Shown: positions 39,307-48,489 of the stretch, in pieces | Numbering within the stretch: position 1 is the first letter of the stretch | How the letters are laid out: each line of letters opens with the position of its first letter | Source: Sedimentibacter sp. MB31-C6 | GTDB lineage: Bacteria > Bacillota > Clostridia > Tissierellales > Sedimentibacteraceae | Direction of reading: 5' to 3' | DNA length: 64,000 nucleotides | Assembly: GCF_035934735.1 (NCBI RefSeq) | Contig: NZ_CP142396.1 | Span: forward strand, 2,232,001 to 2,296,000 | The notes under the pieces: model-generated | The model's database searches: none | What the model was told of the DNA's origin: nothing | The model's input: the letters and a program-made list of their open reading frames with translations, nothing else | Translations under genes and position numbers: made by a program

Positions 39307-39351
39307 ATTTAATGTGTTCAGAATGACAAGTATTACAATTTTGGAGGGATT

Positions 39352-39438
39352 ATGAATAGTAAAAATAATGCACTATTTATTGCAAACTTCTTAAGTTTAA
39401 TATTAGGTGGATATCTGATTACTATGTTACCTGTTTAA
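39352..39438 (+). CDS. Putative 28-residue membrane microprotein
   Basis: A short open frame follows a good ribosome site (TTGGAGGGATT) at 39352. It encodes one hydrophobic segment (FIANFLSLILGGYLITMLP). I do not recognise a family; it is not a clear YvrJ homologue. It sits between the GH26-like gene and the DUF3221-like gene and could be translated from the same message. Confidence 0.4.
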   Translation: MNSKNNALFIANFLSLILGGYLITMLPV

Positions 39439-39492
39439 AAGTATGGAACTTTTTAAAAAACTATTCGTCCTATAACATAGGAGGTGAATCGT

Positions 39493-39834
39493 ATGAATAA
39501 AAAAATTATATTGACAATAATTTTATTAATAGGATTAATTATTGCATTATCTATTATAAATAACATTAAAAACAATGATAATGATGTAGAAGAAACATTC
39601 AAAGCAACTGTTTTAGAGAATAAGGGTAATTCATTGCTGGTAGAACCTATTGAAGGAGAAGATGAACTTAACTCAAGTGACAAAATTTCTTTAACAGTGC
39701 CAGTAAATGATGCAACATTAAAAGATTTATCTGAATTTTCACCAGGAAGCATAGTTGAAATTACATATAATGGAGAAATAATGGAAAGCTATCCAGCACA
39801 GATTAGAGCTATAGATGTAAAATTAGCAAATTAA
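39493..39834 (+). CDS. Membrane-anchored DUF3221-like protein
   Basis: A 113-residue protein with one N-terminal membrane anchor and a small beta-rich extracellular domain (FKATVLENKGNSLLVEPIEG, SPGSIVEITYNGEI). The pattern of an OB-like 'value plus effect' domain fits DUF3221 (YobA-like). The ATG at 39493 is better spaced to AGGAGGTG than the GTG at 39484. Confidence 0.65.
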   Translation: MNKKIILTIILLIGLIIALSIINNIKNNDNDVEETFKATVLENKGNSLLVEPIEGEDELNSSDKISLTVPVNDATLKDLSEFSPGSIVEITYNGEIMESYPAQIRAIDVKLAN

Positions 39835-39886
39835 ATATATATTAAAAAATAATTATGATTATACTAAAGTTAATATTAATAATTCT

Positions 39887-39917
39887 ATACTATAATTTTA
39901 ATTATAGTATTTTTTTT
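39887..39917 (+). terminator. Terminator before the two-component genes
   Basis: ATACTATAATT-TT-AATTATAGTAT followed by seven T. Confidence 0.8.
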
Positions 39918-39956
39918 ACTAACGTTATAATAAGTTGCAATACATAGGAGGTATAT

Positions 39957-40652
39957 ATGAATATATTAGTTTGTGATGATGATGTGGAAATAGTAGAAGC
40001 AGTAGAAATATATTTAAAAAACGAAGGATACAATATCTTTAAATCTTACACAGGATTAGATGCTATTGAAACGGTGGAGAATAATGATATCCATTTGGTA
40101 CTTATGGATATAATGATGCCTGAAATGGATGGTATAAAGGCAACAACTAAAATTAGAGAAATCAAAAATATTCCTGTAATAATGCTTACAGCAAAATCAG
40201 AAGACATTGATGTTGTTTTGGGATTAAATATGGGGGCAGATGACTATATTACAAAACCCTTTAATCCTATGGAGCTCATTGCAAGAGTAAAATCACAACT
40301 TAGAAGATATACTACATTGGGGGGAGCTTTAGAAAAGGACAATAAAAATCTTTATAAAACAGGTAATTTGTTGATTGATGATGATAGAAAAGAAGTAACT
40401 GTGGATGGTGACATAGTAAAACTTACCCCTGTTGAGTATAAAATACTTTTACTTTTATCTCAAAATTTAGGAACTGTATTTTCTATAGACGAAATATATG
40501 AAAATGTATGGAATGAACCTTCCTTTAATCCAGAAAATACTGTAGCAGTTCATATTAGACGTATAAGAGAAAAAATAGAGATTGATCCTAAAAATCCAAA
40601 ATACCTGAAGGTGGTGTGGGGTGTTGGCTATAAAGTGGAAGACATTAAGTAG
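39957..40652 (+). CDS. OmpR-family response regulator
   Basis: A 231-residue two-component regulator with an N-terminal receiver domain. The phospho-acceptor is D51 in LVLMDIMMPEMDG, and the conserved lysine is in YITKPFNPMEL. The C-terminal winged helix has NTVAVHIRRIREKIE. Its end overlaps the kinase gene by 32 bases, so the two are coupled. The closest general type is VanR-like. Target genes are unknown; the adjacent murA may be one (inference). Confidence 0.93.
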   Translation: MNILVCDDDVEIVEAVEIYLKNEGYNIFKSYTGLDAIETVENNDIHLVLMDIMMPEMDGIKATTKIREIKNIPVIMLTAKSEDIDVVLGLNMGADDYITKPFNPMELIARVKSQLRRYTTLGGALEKDNKNLYKTGNLLIDDDRKEVTVDGDIVKLTPVEYKILLLLSQNLGTVFSIDEIYENVWNEPSFNPENTVAVHIRRIREKIEIDPKNPKYLKVVWGVGYKVEDIK

Positions 40653-42723
40653 AAAAACAATTACAAAAACAACCGCATTTATTTTATTAGTATTTAGCCT
40701 TATGTTAGGAGTTTTTTCATGCTTGGAAGTATTTTTGAATGTAGAAAACTATGAAAGTATTACTGTTGAAAATTATATTCAAAGCAATACCCTAAGTGAC
40801 GAACTGCGTCATGGTGCTAATAGGTTGGAGTATTTATTACGCGTTTATAAAGGTAAGGATTTTATTATAAATGGTGGAACCATAGAGAATTTGAAAATTG
40901 AAGATAGTTGGCAACTAACTAATTTATACAATAATTTTGTTGTTGAAAACAATTATGAAGATAATATAGAAACAGAAGAGTTATTTTGGATTGAAAAAAG
41001 CGACGAAATAGAAGATATAAAAAAAGCAATTATAAAAACTGACTTGTCTAACTATGAAAAAATATTAGATGACTTAAATAATCCAGAAGGATTAATATAC
41101 TATGCTTATGACGGAAAAAATATTTCTACTAATACAGAAATTGATAGAAAATCATTTTATGAAATAAGAACTGCATATTTGCTTATTGATGAAGATGGCA
41201 CGGTAATTAAGCCAGAAAATGGGAAAAATAGTTATTCGCCTTCATTAGTAGACAAATTAGAAAGTATTGAAAATGGTATAGATGAAACTGTAATTTATGT
41301 TGGTATAACAGATGAAGGATTGGCAACTCGAATAGATAAATGGAATAATGATAGACATACTTTAATCAAGAATGCAATTATCATATTAATTTGTATTGTT
41401 ATAACGCTAATATGCTTCGTTTACCTAATGATTGTAGCTGGTAGAAGAAATGGAACTGAAGAAATCCACATAATATTTTTAGATAAGTTATATACCGATT
41501 TAAATTTGATTTCAATAATAGGTCTTGTGGCAATAGGTATAGTTGGATTTAATGAAGTACTTAGTATAAGATATATAAATATAAATTTAATGAAACTAGC
41601 AATGCTTTCATCAGTGGCTGCATTATCTACAGCATTTATAGGTCTATTTCTTTCAATAGTGAAACATATAAAAAAAGGAACAATTATAAGATATTCTGTT
41701 ATTTATATCGTTTTGTCTAAAATTATAGAAATTATAGTTAAACTATTCAGAGGTGGCCCTCTAATGTTTAAATCCATAACTGGTATAATTATTTTAATGG
41801 GAACTACAATATTAGGAACAAAAAACAATTTTTTATTGTTATTAATTTTAATATTTGCTTCTTTCTTTGTTTATAAAAAAGTAATATCTTTTAAAACCAT
41901 ATTAGATGGAATTAAATTTACTAAAGAGGGAGATTATGCCTATAAAATAAATTTAGAAGGTAATGGAGAATTTAAGCAATTAGCAGAAGATATAAACGAA
42001 CTAACAGATGGTATAAAAATGGCTGTACAAAACGAAGTAAAAAGTGAAAGGCTCAAAAGTGAGTTAATTACAAATGTTTCCCATGATATTAAAACACCTT
42101 TAACTTCAATAATTTCCTATGTTGACTTGCTTAAACGAGAGGGACTTGATTCAAAGAATGCTATGAAATATTTGGATGTTTTGGACCGAAAATCTAATAG
42201 ACTAAAAAACCTTACAGAAGATTTATTCGAAGCAGCAAAAGCAACAAGTGGCAGTATTGAGCCTCATTTTTCAAGGGTAAATGTGAATGCATTAGTTTCA
42301 CAAATATTGGGAGAATCAAACGATAAAATACAAGATAAAAAACTGCAATTTAAGGTTACTGCAACTGAGGATAGAATATACGCAAATGCAGACGGTAGAC
42401 TATTAAGTAGGGTTATGGAAAACTTACTTTCAAACATATTTAAATATGCATTGAAAGGTTCACGAGTTTATATAGATATTACTCAATTAGAACAAAATGT
42501 ATACATTTGCTTTAAAAATGTCTCAGCAAAAGAACTGAATATTCCAGTAGATGAATTAATGGAAAGATTCAAAAGAGGTGATGAATCTAGGAGCTCAGAA
42601 GGTAATGGTCTAGGGTTAGCAATAGCTAGAAGTTTAATGGAAATTCAAAAAGGATTGTTAAGTATAAGTATTGATGGTGATTTGTTTAAAGCGGAAATAA
42701 AATTAGAAAAATATTCACATTAA
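40621..42723 (+). CDS. Sensor histidine kinase
   Basis: A 700-residue kinase. An N-terminal membrane helix and an extracytoplasmic domain (about 40-250) are followed by several membrane helices (about 255-420) and a HAMP-like linker. The HisKA domain has the phospho-histidine in SHDIKTPLTS (H488), and the ATPase domain has the N box (ENLLSNIFKYA) and GNGLGLAIARSLM. GTG at 40621 is the start, with AAGGTGGTG upstream. The many membrane helices between sensor and kinase are unusual for VanS-like kinases and suggest sensing of a membrane or cell-wall signal. Confidence 0.9.
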   Translation: MLAIKWKTLSRKTITKTTAFILLVFSLMLGVFSCLEVFLNVENYESITVENYIQSNTLSDELRHGANRLEYLLRVYKGKDFIINGGTIENLKIEDSWQLTNLYNNFVVENNYEDNIETEELFWIEKSDEIEDIKKAIIKTDLSNYEKILDDLNNPEGLIYYAYDGKNISTNTEIDRKSFYEIRTAYLLIDEDGTVIKPENGKNSYSPSLVDKLESIENGIDETVIYVGITDEGLATRIDKWNNDRHTLIKNAIIILICIVITLICFVYLMIVAGRRNGTEEIHIIFLDKLYTDLNLISIIGLVAIGIVGFNEVLSIRYININLMKLAMLSSVAALSTAFIGLFLSIVKHIKKGTIIRYSVIYIVLSKIIEIIVKLFRGGPLMFKSITGIIILMGTTILGTKNNFLLLLILIFASFFVYKKVISFKTILDGIKFTKEGDYAYKINLEGNGEFKQLAEDINELTDGIKMAVQNEVKSERLKSELITNVSHDIKTPLTSIISYVDLLKREGLDSKNAMKYLDVLDRKSNRLKNLTEDLFEAAKATSGSIEPHFSRVNVNALVSQILGESNDKIQDKKLQFKVTATEDRIYANADGRLLSRVMENLLSNIFKYALKGSRVYIDITQLEQNVYICFKNVSAKELNIPVDELMERFKRGDESRSSEGNGLGLAIARSLMEIQKGLLSISIDGDLFKAEIKLEKYSH

Positions 42724-42779
42724 AATTTAAAAAAGTTATAAAAAAATATGAATAAAAAATAGCATCCAGTTAATAATAT

Positions 42780-42853
42780 AAAAAAAGAAAAAGTGTGTAA
42801 CTTTTAAATATAACGTCCCCCTTTATTTTAATAATACGCTTTTTCTTTTTTTT
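42780..42853 (+). terminator. Terminator-like inverted repeat before murA
   Basis: AAAAAGAAAAAGTG pairs with CGCTTTTTCTTTTT across a long loop and is followed by T-runs. The rest of the 42724-43091 gap is AT-rich with no gene seen. Confidence 0.5.
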
Positions 42854-43091
42854 ATTTTTGTTATATATTCATTAAGTATATGCAATGATGTTTAAAAATT
42901 TTTTAGTGTAACGTTTCTCAATTATAAACTTTCTTTTCCTTAAAAATGGCTTTAATGCAAAATTTGTAATTGAAATGTAATATAAATGATGTTAAAATAT
43001 ATGAGGAATAAAATAAGTAACAAAATAAAATTAGATTAATAGTATATTACATAGATATCATACTGGAAATCAGTAGTTTATGGAGAGATAA

Positions 43092-44345
43092 ATGAAAAAA
43101 ATAAAAGTAAATAAAAGTCTGGAACTTGCAGGTACTATTAGAGTTGATGGCTCAAAGAATGCAATTTTGCCAATTTTGGCAGCAACACTTCTTTCAGAAG
43201 AAGAATGTATTATTCATGATATACCGAAATTAAAAGATGTTGAAATAATGTGTCAGCTACTAAAAGTTTTAGGAGCAGACATAGAAGAAATAGAAAGCAA
43301 TACACTTAAAATAACAGTTAAAAATATTACTACATGCGAAGCACCATATGAATTAATATCAAAAATGAGGGCTTCGTTTCTTGTAATGGGTCCTTTGTTG
43401 GCGAGATGTGGAAATTCTAAAATTTATATGCCAGGAGGGTGCGCAATAGGGACACGCCCTATTGATTTGCACTTAAAAGGGTTTAAAGCTTTAGGAACTG
43501 ATATTAAATCAGAAAATGGATATGTGAATGCTAAGACTGATAAATTAATTGGAAATTACATTTATTTGGATTTCCCTAGTGTTGGCGCAACGGAAAATTT
43601 AATAATGGCAGCAGTTCTCGCTGAAGGAGAAACAATTATAGAAAATGCTGCAGAAGAACCAGAAATTGTTGATTTGGCAAATTTCATTAATAGTATGGGC
43701 GGAAATATTATTGGTGCAGGAACTAAAACTATTCGAATTAAAGGTGTAAAAAAACTGCATAAAACTGAGCATACAGTTATACCTGATAGAATAGAAGCAG
43801 GAACATATATGGTGGTAGCAGCAGCAACAGGTGGTGATTTGCTAATTGAAAATATAGTATCAAGTCACTTGCAACCAATTATAGCAAAATTAAATGAAAC
43901 TGGGGCACATATAGAAGAGTATGAAGATAAAATAAGAGTAGTATCAAATGGAATTATAAAACCAGTAGATATCAAAACCCTTCCATACCCTGGATTTCCA
44001 ACGGATATGCAGGCTCAATTTATGGCATTGCTTTCAATAGCTGATGGCACAAGTATAATACACGAAACTATATTTGAAAACCGATTTATGCATGCAAACG
44101 AGTTAATGCGTATGGGAGTTAATGTAAAAATAGAGGGCAGTAGTGCTGTTTTAACAGGAAAAAGTGAATTAACCGGTGCCAAGGTAAAAGCTACTGACTT
44201 AAGAGCAGGAGCTGCTTTAATAATAGCTGGCCTAATAGCAGAAGGTGAAACAGAAATTACAGATGTTTACCATATAGAAAGAGGTTATGCTGATATAATA
44301 GGAAAATTACAAAATGTTGGAGCAAAAATTAGACTCGAAGAATAA
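43092..44345 (+). CDS. murA: UDP-N-acetylglucosamine 1-carboxyvinyltransferase
   Basis: The first committed enzyme of peptidoglycan synthesis transfers enolpyruvate from PEP to UDP-GlcNAc. The 417-residue protein has the SKNAILPILAATLL start motif. The reactive cysteine, C117, lies in GGCAIGTRPIDLH and is the usual fosfomycin target. The C-terminal RAGAALIIAGLIAEGETEI is typical. Firmicutes often have two MurA forms, and which this is was not decided. Confidence 0.95.
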   Translation: MKKIKVNKSLELAGTIRVDGSKNAILPILAATLLSEEECIIHDIPKLKDVEIMCQLLKVLGADIEEIESNTLKITVKNITTCEAPYELISKMRASFLVMGPLLARCGNSKIYMPGGCAIGTRPIDLHLKGFKALGTDIKSENGYVNAKTDKLIGNYIYLDFPSVGATENLIMAAVLAEGETIIENAAEEPEIVDLANFINSMGGNIIGAGTKTIRIKGVKKLHKTEHTVIPDRIEAGTYMVVAAATGGDLLIENIVSSHLQPIIAKLNETGAHIEEYEDKIRVVSNGIIKPVDIKTLPYPGFPTDMQAQFMALLSIADGTSIIHETIFENRFMHANELMRMGVNVKIEGSSAVLTGKSELTGAKVKATDLRAGAALIIAGLIAEGETEITDVYHIERGYADIIGKLQNVGAKIRLEE

Positions 44346-44413
44346 TAACATGTTATCATTCGCACATTGATAATTAAATCCAACATTATTCGAATGTAAA
44401 TCAGGATACAAAC

Positions 44414-44530
44414 GTAGGGGACGCATTGTATGCGTCCCGCGGTTTGCATACAATGCAAACCCAACATGATTCGAATGTAAAATCATGACACAAACGTAGG
44501 GGACGCATTGTATGCGTCCCGTGGTTTGTT
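44414..44530 (+). repeat. Two dispersed two-hairpin repeats
   Basis: Copies start at 44414 and 44496 (period 82). Each is preceded by a flank reading ATTCGAATGTAAA and CA-rich sequence ending ACAAAC, shared with the copies at 8.2 kb. The second copy keeps only the left arm of hairpin 2. They fill the gap between convergent murA and the LysE gene. Confidence 0.9.
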
Positions 44531-44532
44531 GT

Positions 44533-45144
44533 TTATAAAATGTTAAAAAAATTAATTCCTAATTTAATTCCATAATAAATGATTATGATTCCACAAACTA
44601 CATTGATTACTTTCAATGCCTTTTCGTTGAATACTTTTTTGAATACACTAACTATTGTTCCCAGAGAACCAAACCATACAAATGAAGCTAAAGAAGACCC
44701 TATTATAAAATATTTAGCCATTTCAGCAGGTAATGATGCCCTAAATCCACCAAACAATAGAGTTCCATCTATTAAAGCTTGGGGATTTGCCCATGTCACC
44801 AAAAAACATGAGAATGCAACCTGTAACAATGTCTTCTTTGTTTCAACACTAGTATTTAGTTTTGGTGTTGATCGAATTAATTGAATACCAATCCAAATAA
44901 TCGCTATAGAACCAAGACCTAACATTATTTTTTTTATTATAGGTACTGCCTCTATTAATGCACCCATTCCAAAAAAACATGCTAGAGCCAAAGAAATATC
45001 AAATAAAATAGTTATAATAGCTACCTGATACATTCTTGAACGACTTTGAGTCATGGCTGTATTTATTACATACATGTTTTGCATACCGATTGGAGCTACA
45101 TAAGCTATTCCAATGGTAAAACCTTTAATAATTGTTTCAATCAT
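44533..45144 (-). CDS. LysE/ArgO family amino acid exporter
   Basis: A 203-residue membrane protein with six predicted helices. The first helix reads GFTIGIAYVAPIGMQNMYV, typical of LysE/ArgO, and the central TWANPQALIDGTLLFGG is conserved. Export of basic amino acids is the usual role; substrate here is not known. Confidence 0.88.
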   Translation of the reverse strand: MIETIIKGFTIGIAYVAPIGMQNMYVINTAMTQSRSRMYQVAIITILFDISLALACFFGMGALIEAVPIIKKIMLGLGSIAIIWIGIQLIRSTPKLNTSVETKKTLLQVAFSCFLVTWANPQALIDGTLLFGGFRASLPAEMAKYFIIGSSLASFVWFGSLGTIVSVFKKVFNEKALKVINVVCGIIIIYYGIKLGINFFNIL

Positions 45145-45241
45145 AGATACCTCACTATTTCCTCTTAAATTTAGACGAGCCTATTTAAAATGATATATCT
45201 AATTTATATCTTTGTCAATTTCAATTTACAATATCTTTTCG

Positions 45242-45270
45242 TTGACACACCATATAAAAACAATTAAACT
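45242..45270 (+). promoter_or_regulatory. Sigma-A promoter of the pseudouridine synthase gene
   Basis: TTGACA (45242-45247), 17-base spacer, TAAACT (45265-45270). The box sequence and context (TTGACACAC) resemble the promoter at 37716. Confidence 0.6.
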
Positions 45271-45333
45271 ATGAACAATAGGAAAATAAAATGAGAAAAT
45301 CGCTTATCTATAGTTACAGGAGGAAAGAAATTC

Positions 45334-46041
45334 ATGAAACTGCGAATAGATAAAATGCTATCAAATATAGGTCTTGGATCGAGAAAACAAATAAAACAAG
45401 ACGCTAAGAAAGGTTTTATAAAAATAAATGATGAAATAATAAAAGATAGTTCTAAAATAATAGATACAGAAGTTGACGAAATAAAATATAAAAACGAAAC
45501 TGTAAAATATGTTCAGTATATATATCTAATGATGAATAAACCTCAAGGAGTTGTTTCAGCAACAGAAGACAACTATGATAAAACAGTTATAGATTTGTTA
45601 GAAGATAACGATAAGTTTTATGAGCCTTTTCCAGTAGGAAGACTTGACAAAGATACAGAAGGACTATTATTAATAACGAATAATGGAAAACTTGCACATG
45701 ACTTACTATCACCTAGAAAACATGTAAATAAAAAATATTATGTAGAAGTTGCAGAAGAAGTAATAGAGGAGGACGTAAAAGCCTTTGCCAAGGGAGTAAC
45801 CTTAGAAGATGGATATAATACATTACCAGCTAAATTAGAAATAATAGAATCAGGATATCCATCCAAATGTTATGTAACAATAAAAGAAGGTAAATATCAT
45901 CAAATAAAAAGAATGTTTAAAGGAATCGATAATGAAGTAGTTTATCTCAAAAGAATATCCATGGGTCCATTGAATCTCGATGAAACATTAAAGTTAGGAC
46001 AATACAGACACCTAACCAAAGAAGAAATACACAAACTGTAG
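45334..46041 (+). CDS. Pseudouridine synthase, RsuA/RluB/RluE group
   Basis: A 235-residue rRNA-modifying enzyme. It has an N-terminal S4 domain (RIDKMLSNIGLGSRKQIKQDAKKGFI) and a catalytic domain with the active-site aspartate in FPVGRLDKDTEGLLL. KYHQIKRMF is conserved. The size and motifs suit RsuA (16S rRNA position 516) at least as well as RluB. The stop TAG belongs to a dispersed repeat that begins at the last base of the preceding codon. Confidence 0.9.
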   Translation: MKLRIDKMLSNIGLGSRKQIKQDAKKGFIKINDEIIKDSSKIIDTEVDEIKYKNETVKYVQYIYLMMNKPQGVVSATEDNYDKTVIDLLEDNDKFYEPFPVGRLDKDTEGLLLITNNGKLAHDLLSPRKHVNKKYYVEVAEEVIEEDVKAFAKGVTLEDGYNTLPAKLEIIESGYPSKCYVTIKEGKYHQIKRMFKGIDNEVVYLKRISMGPLNLDETLKLGQYRHLTKEEIHKL

Positions 46042-46122
46042 GGGACGCAGCGTCCCGCGACCCCAACGATTCCAAAATGAAAATCGGCCCCACAAACGTA
46101 GGGGACGCATTGAATGCGTCCC
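46038..46122 (+). repeat. Tandem pair of short dispersed repeats
   Basis: Copies start at 46038 and 46098 (period 60). Both have only hairpin 1, followed by GACCCCAACGA. The first copy lost the central loop (GACGCAGCGTC). The TAG of the first copy is the stop codon of the pseudouridine synthase. Confidence 0.85.
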
Positions 46123-46163
46123 GAGACCCCAACGACTAACCCGAACCAACAAGGAGGTTAAAC

Positions 46164-46955
46164 ATGAAAATAGGTATGCCAGCACTAGTTGAATACACAT
46201 CATTGACTCAATTAGTAAACTTATGTTTAGAATTAAAATTAAACTTTATTGAATTAAATATGAACTTACCATATAACTTCATAGAAAACATAAATCCTAT
46301 AGAACTTAAAAATATCACAAAAGAAACAAATATTGAATTTACAATGCATATGCCAGATGAAGCAGATTTAGGAACTTTTTATAATAGTGTTAGAGAAGGA
46401 TATGTAAAACTTTTTTCAGACACATTTGATTGGGCTATTGAATCGGGAGTAAAACTTTTAAATATGCATATAATTGAAGGAGCTAAAATGACACTTCCTG
46501 ATAGGAAAGTCTATATGTACGAAGAATATTGCGATGAATACATAAACAACTTTACAAAATCAATTGATTTTCTATCAAAAAAAGCAAAAAAGTTTAATAT
46601 AATATTAGCCATAGAAAATAGCAGTAACTTTGATAAAAGTTATATTCAAAAAACCTTAAATAAAGCAATAAAATTACCTAACGTTAAGCTTACATGGGAT
46701 GTAGGACATGATGCTGTAAGTAAATTTACTGATAGCCTATATTTAATGCAACATAAAGATGATATAGCTCATATGCATATTCACGATGTTAAGGGAAAAA
46801 AGGACCACCAGGTACTCTTTGAAGGTGATTTAAATATAAGCAAGTTAATTAAATTTGCAGAAACAAAAAACATACCTATTCTTATTGAAGTTAAAACTGT
46901 TGAATCATTAAAAAAATCAATAAAAAAACTAAACAAAAAGCCCCTAGTGTGCTAG
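46164..46955 (+). CDS. TIM-barrel sugar isomerase/AP-endonuclease-like protein
   Basis: A 263-residue protein of the xylose isomerase-like TIM-barrel superfamily. Metal-ligand positions are visible in AIENSSNFD, LTWDVGHD, HMHIHDVKG and the late glutamate LIEVKT. The family includes sugar epimerases and endonuclease IV, so the reaction is not known. The stop codon (TAG) lies within the right arm of its own terminator stem. A second, distant relative lies at 55473. Confidence 0.82.
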   Translation: MKIGMPALVEYTSLTQLVNLCLELKLNFIELNMNLPYNFIENINPIELKNITKETNIEFTMHMPDEADLGTFYNSVREGYVKLFSDTFDWAIESGVKLLNMHIIEGAKMTLPDRKVYMYEEYCDEYINNFTKSIDFLSKKAKKFNIILAIENSSNFDKSYIQKTLNKAIKLPNVKLTWDVGHDAVSKFTDSLYLMQHKDDIAHMHIHDVKGKKDHQVLFEGDLNISKLIKFAETKNIPILIEVKTVESLKKSIKKLNKKPLVC

Positions 46956-46962
46956 GGGTTTT
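46939..46962 (+). terminator. Terminator overlapping the end of the TIM-barrel gene
   Basis: CCCCTAG-TGTG-CTAGGGG followed by TTTT. The right arm contains the gene's stop codon, so the terminator is built into the coding end. Confidence 0.85.
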
Positions 46963-47128
46963 GCCATATCTTACATAACAGGGGTGGGGGTGTATTCTCT
47001 AATTAGGAGAGAACAGTTATGCAAAATATCAGTACATTACAATATACGACATGTATCTACAAAAAAATGGGGTACTAATAAAAAAAAATAAATTATTTAA
47101 AAATAATTGTAAAGTCTGAAATGTGAAA

Positions 47129-47154
47129 TATTATATTGTTATAACAATATAATA
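47129..47154. promoter_or_regulatory. 26-bp perfect palindrome (operator candidate)
   Basis: TATTATATTGTTA followed by its exact reverse complement, about 180 bases upstream of the YjdF-like gene. It looks like a binding site for a dimeric regulator. The rest of the 46956-47333 gap is AT-rich. One 19-codon open frame with a ribosome site at 47019 was seen but is not credible on its own. Confidence 0.4.
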
Positions 47155-47333
47155 ATGATACAATTTCATATTATATACTTTTCAATTGTATATATCATCT
47201 ATTAATAGGTATTTTATTATCAGAATTAGCATATTATTTTATGAACATCGTAGTAATATAATGAATTTGAACAATTACTCTAACTTTATGCTCATATATT
47301 AATTTGCTTAATTTTAATATCAGGAGAATTATA

Positions 47334-48080
47334 ATGAAAAATAAAAAAGTAAATAAGAAAAGGGATTGGAAAAAAATAGTTAGTAGATTACTTTTTATTA
47401 TACTAATATTGTCAATAATTTATGCTAGTGTTAAAATTGTTACTACACCTTCCGAAGTTGTTACTACTGAGGCATATGTAAAAGTAAAAAGCGATTATGT
47501 TTTAATGCTAATCCAATGTATATTGGGATTGATTGTTATGTTAATACCATCAGCTGTTGAACATAGATGGTGTATAGATATTCCTAATAAAATGGAAATA
47601 TTATATTTTATTTTTCTTTTCTGTGCAATCTATCTTGGTGAAGTTAGAGATTTTTATTATGTAGTACCATATTGGGATTCTGTACTACATGCTTTTAGTG
47701 GTGGAATGCTAGGAGCTTTAGGATTTAGTTTAGTTAGTTTTCTTAATGATTCAGATAAATTACAGTTTGAATTAAGTCCCTTTTTTGTGGCTTTATTTGC
47801 TTTTTGCTTTGCATTATCAGCAGGTACGGTGTGGGAAATATATGAATACACATTTGACGGATTAATGTCTCTTAATATGCAGAAGTTTGCCTTGCAGGAT
47901 GGCACATTACTTGTAGGTCATGCGGCTCTTGCAGATACAATGAAAGATTTAATAGTTGATGCACTAAGTGCGTTAATTATTTCAGTAATCGGATATTTTT
48001 CTTTAAAAAATGGTGATATTTTTGATTTGTTTATAAATAAATCAAAAAAAACTATTGACAAGGATGAAAATATAGTTTAA
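47334..48080 (+). CDS. YjdF-like (DUF2238) membrane protein
   Basis: A 248-residue membrane protein with about seven helices. Conserved motifs are YWDSVLHAFSGGMLGALGFS and GTVWEIYEYTFDGLMSLNMQ, plus DTMKDLIVDALSAL. These match the DUF2238/YjdF family of unknown function. The ATG at 47334 is spaced from AGGAGAA. A T-box follows it, so the downstream operon is separately controlled. Confidence 0.75.
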   Translation: MKNKKVNKKRDWKKIVSRLLFIILILSIIYASVKIVTTPSEVVTTEAYVKVKSDYVLMLIQCILGLIVMLIPSAVEHRWCIDIPNKMEILYFIFLFCAIYLGEVRDFYYVVPYWDSVLHAFSGGMLGALGFSLVSFLNDSDKLQFELSPFFVALFAFCFALSAGTVWEIYEYTFDGLMSLNMQKFALQDGTLLVGHAALADTMKDLIVDALSALIISVIGYFSLKNGDIFDLFINKSKKTIDKDENIV

Positions 48081-48110
48081 TATTACATCCAACATCAAAA
48101 ATAATTAATG

Positions 48111-48390
48111 CGTTGAAGCAGAGAAAGATATTTTAGTCATTTATAGAGAGTTGGAAACGGTGGAAGCCAACAATGAAAAAATATGTAATATTCACTGCAG
48201 AGCATATCTGTTTAAAGGGAAACCAAGTAGGCAGATGCGTATACTCACGTTACAGAGTTAGAAGTTGATTGACTTCGAAGAGTGATGATTTATATCATAA
48301 TTAGGGTGGTACCGCGGATCTTTCGTCCCTATAAGCACATTTGTATAAAAAAACAAATATGCTTATAGGAATGAAAGATTTTTTATTTTT
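48111..48390 (+). promoter_or_regulatory. T-box leader (specifier read as UUC, Phe)
   Basis: The leader has all T-box parts. Stem I has the AG-bulge sequence AGAGAGTTGG and apical GGTGGAAGCCAAC. The specifier loop is closed by GCAG/CTGC (48118-48121 with 48195-48198) and ATATTTT/AAAATAT (48128-48134 with 48178-48184). The antiterminator T-box is AGGGTGGTACCGCGG (48303-48317), and a terminator spans 48318-48384. In the 3' loop the triplet before the conserved A and the lower stem is TTC (48191-48193), a phenylalanine codon. Uncharged tRNA-Phe should turn on the downstream operon. An AUU (Ile) reading is possible but is less canonical. Confidence 0.9.
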
Positions 48391-48489
48391 TGTAAGACTG
48401 CGAAAAGCCCTAACCCCTAACCCCAGGAAATATTTTAAACTATGCGCAAAGTTTAATTTATGAAAATAAATTAATAGGAGAATGAAAAT

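Noticed and set aside
39352-39438. YvrJ protein to complete the DUF1659/DUF2922 set
   Set aside because: It is six kilobases away and its sequence does not show the YvrJ pattern. It is kept only as a low-confidence microprotein.
47019-47078. 19-codon frame with a ribosome site
   Set aside because: Too short, no hydrophobic or family pattern, and the AGGAGA box could be by chance.
48188-48193. T-box specifier read as ATT (Ile)
   Set aside because: The loop geometry places TTC directly before the conserved A and the lower stem. ATT would be followed by C, which is less canonical. It remains a possibility noted in the feature.
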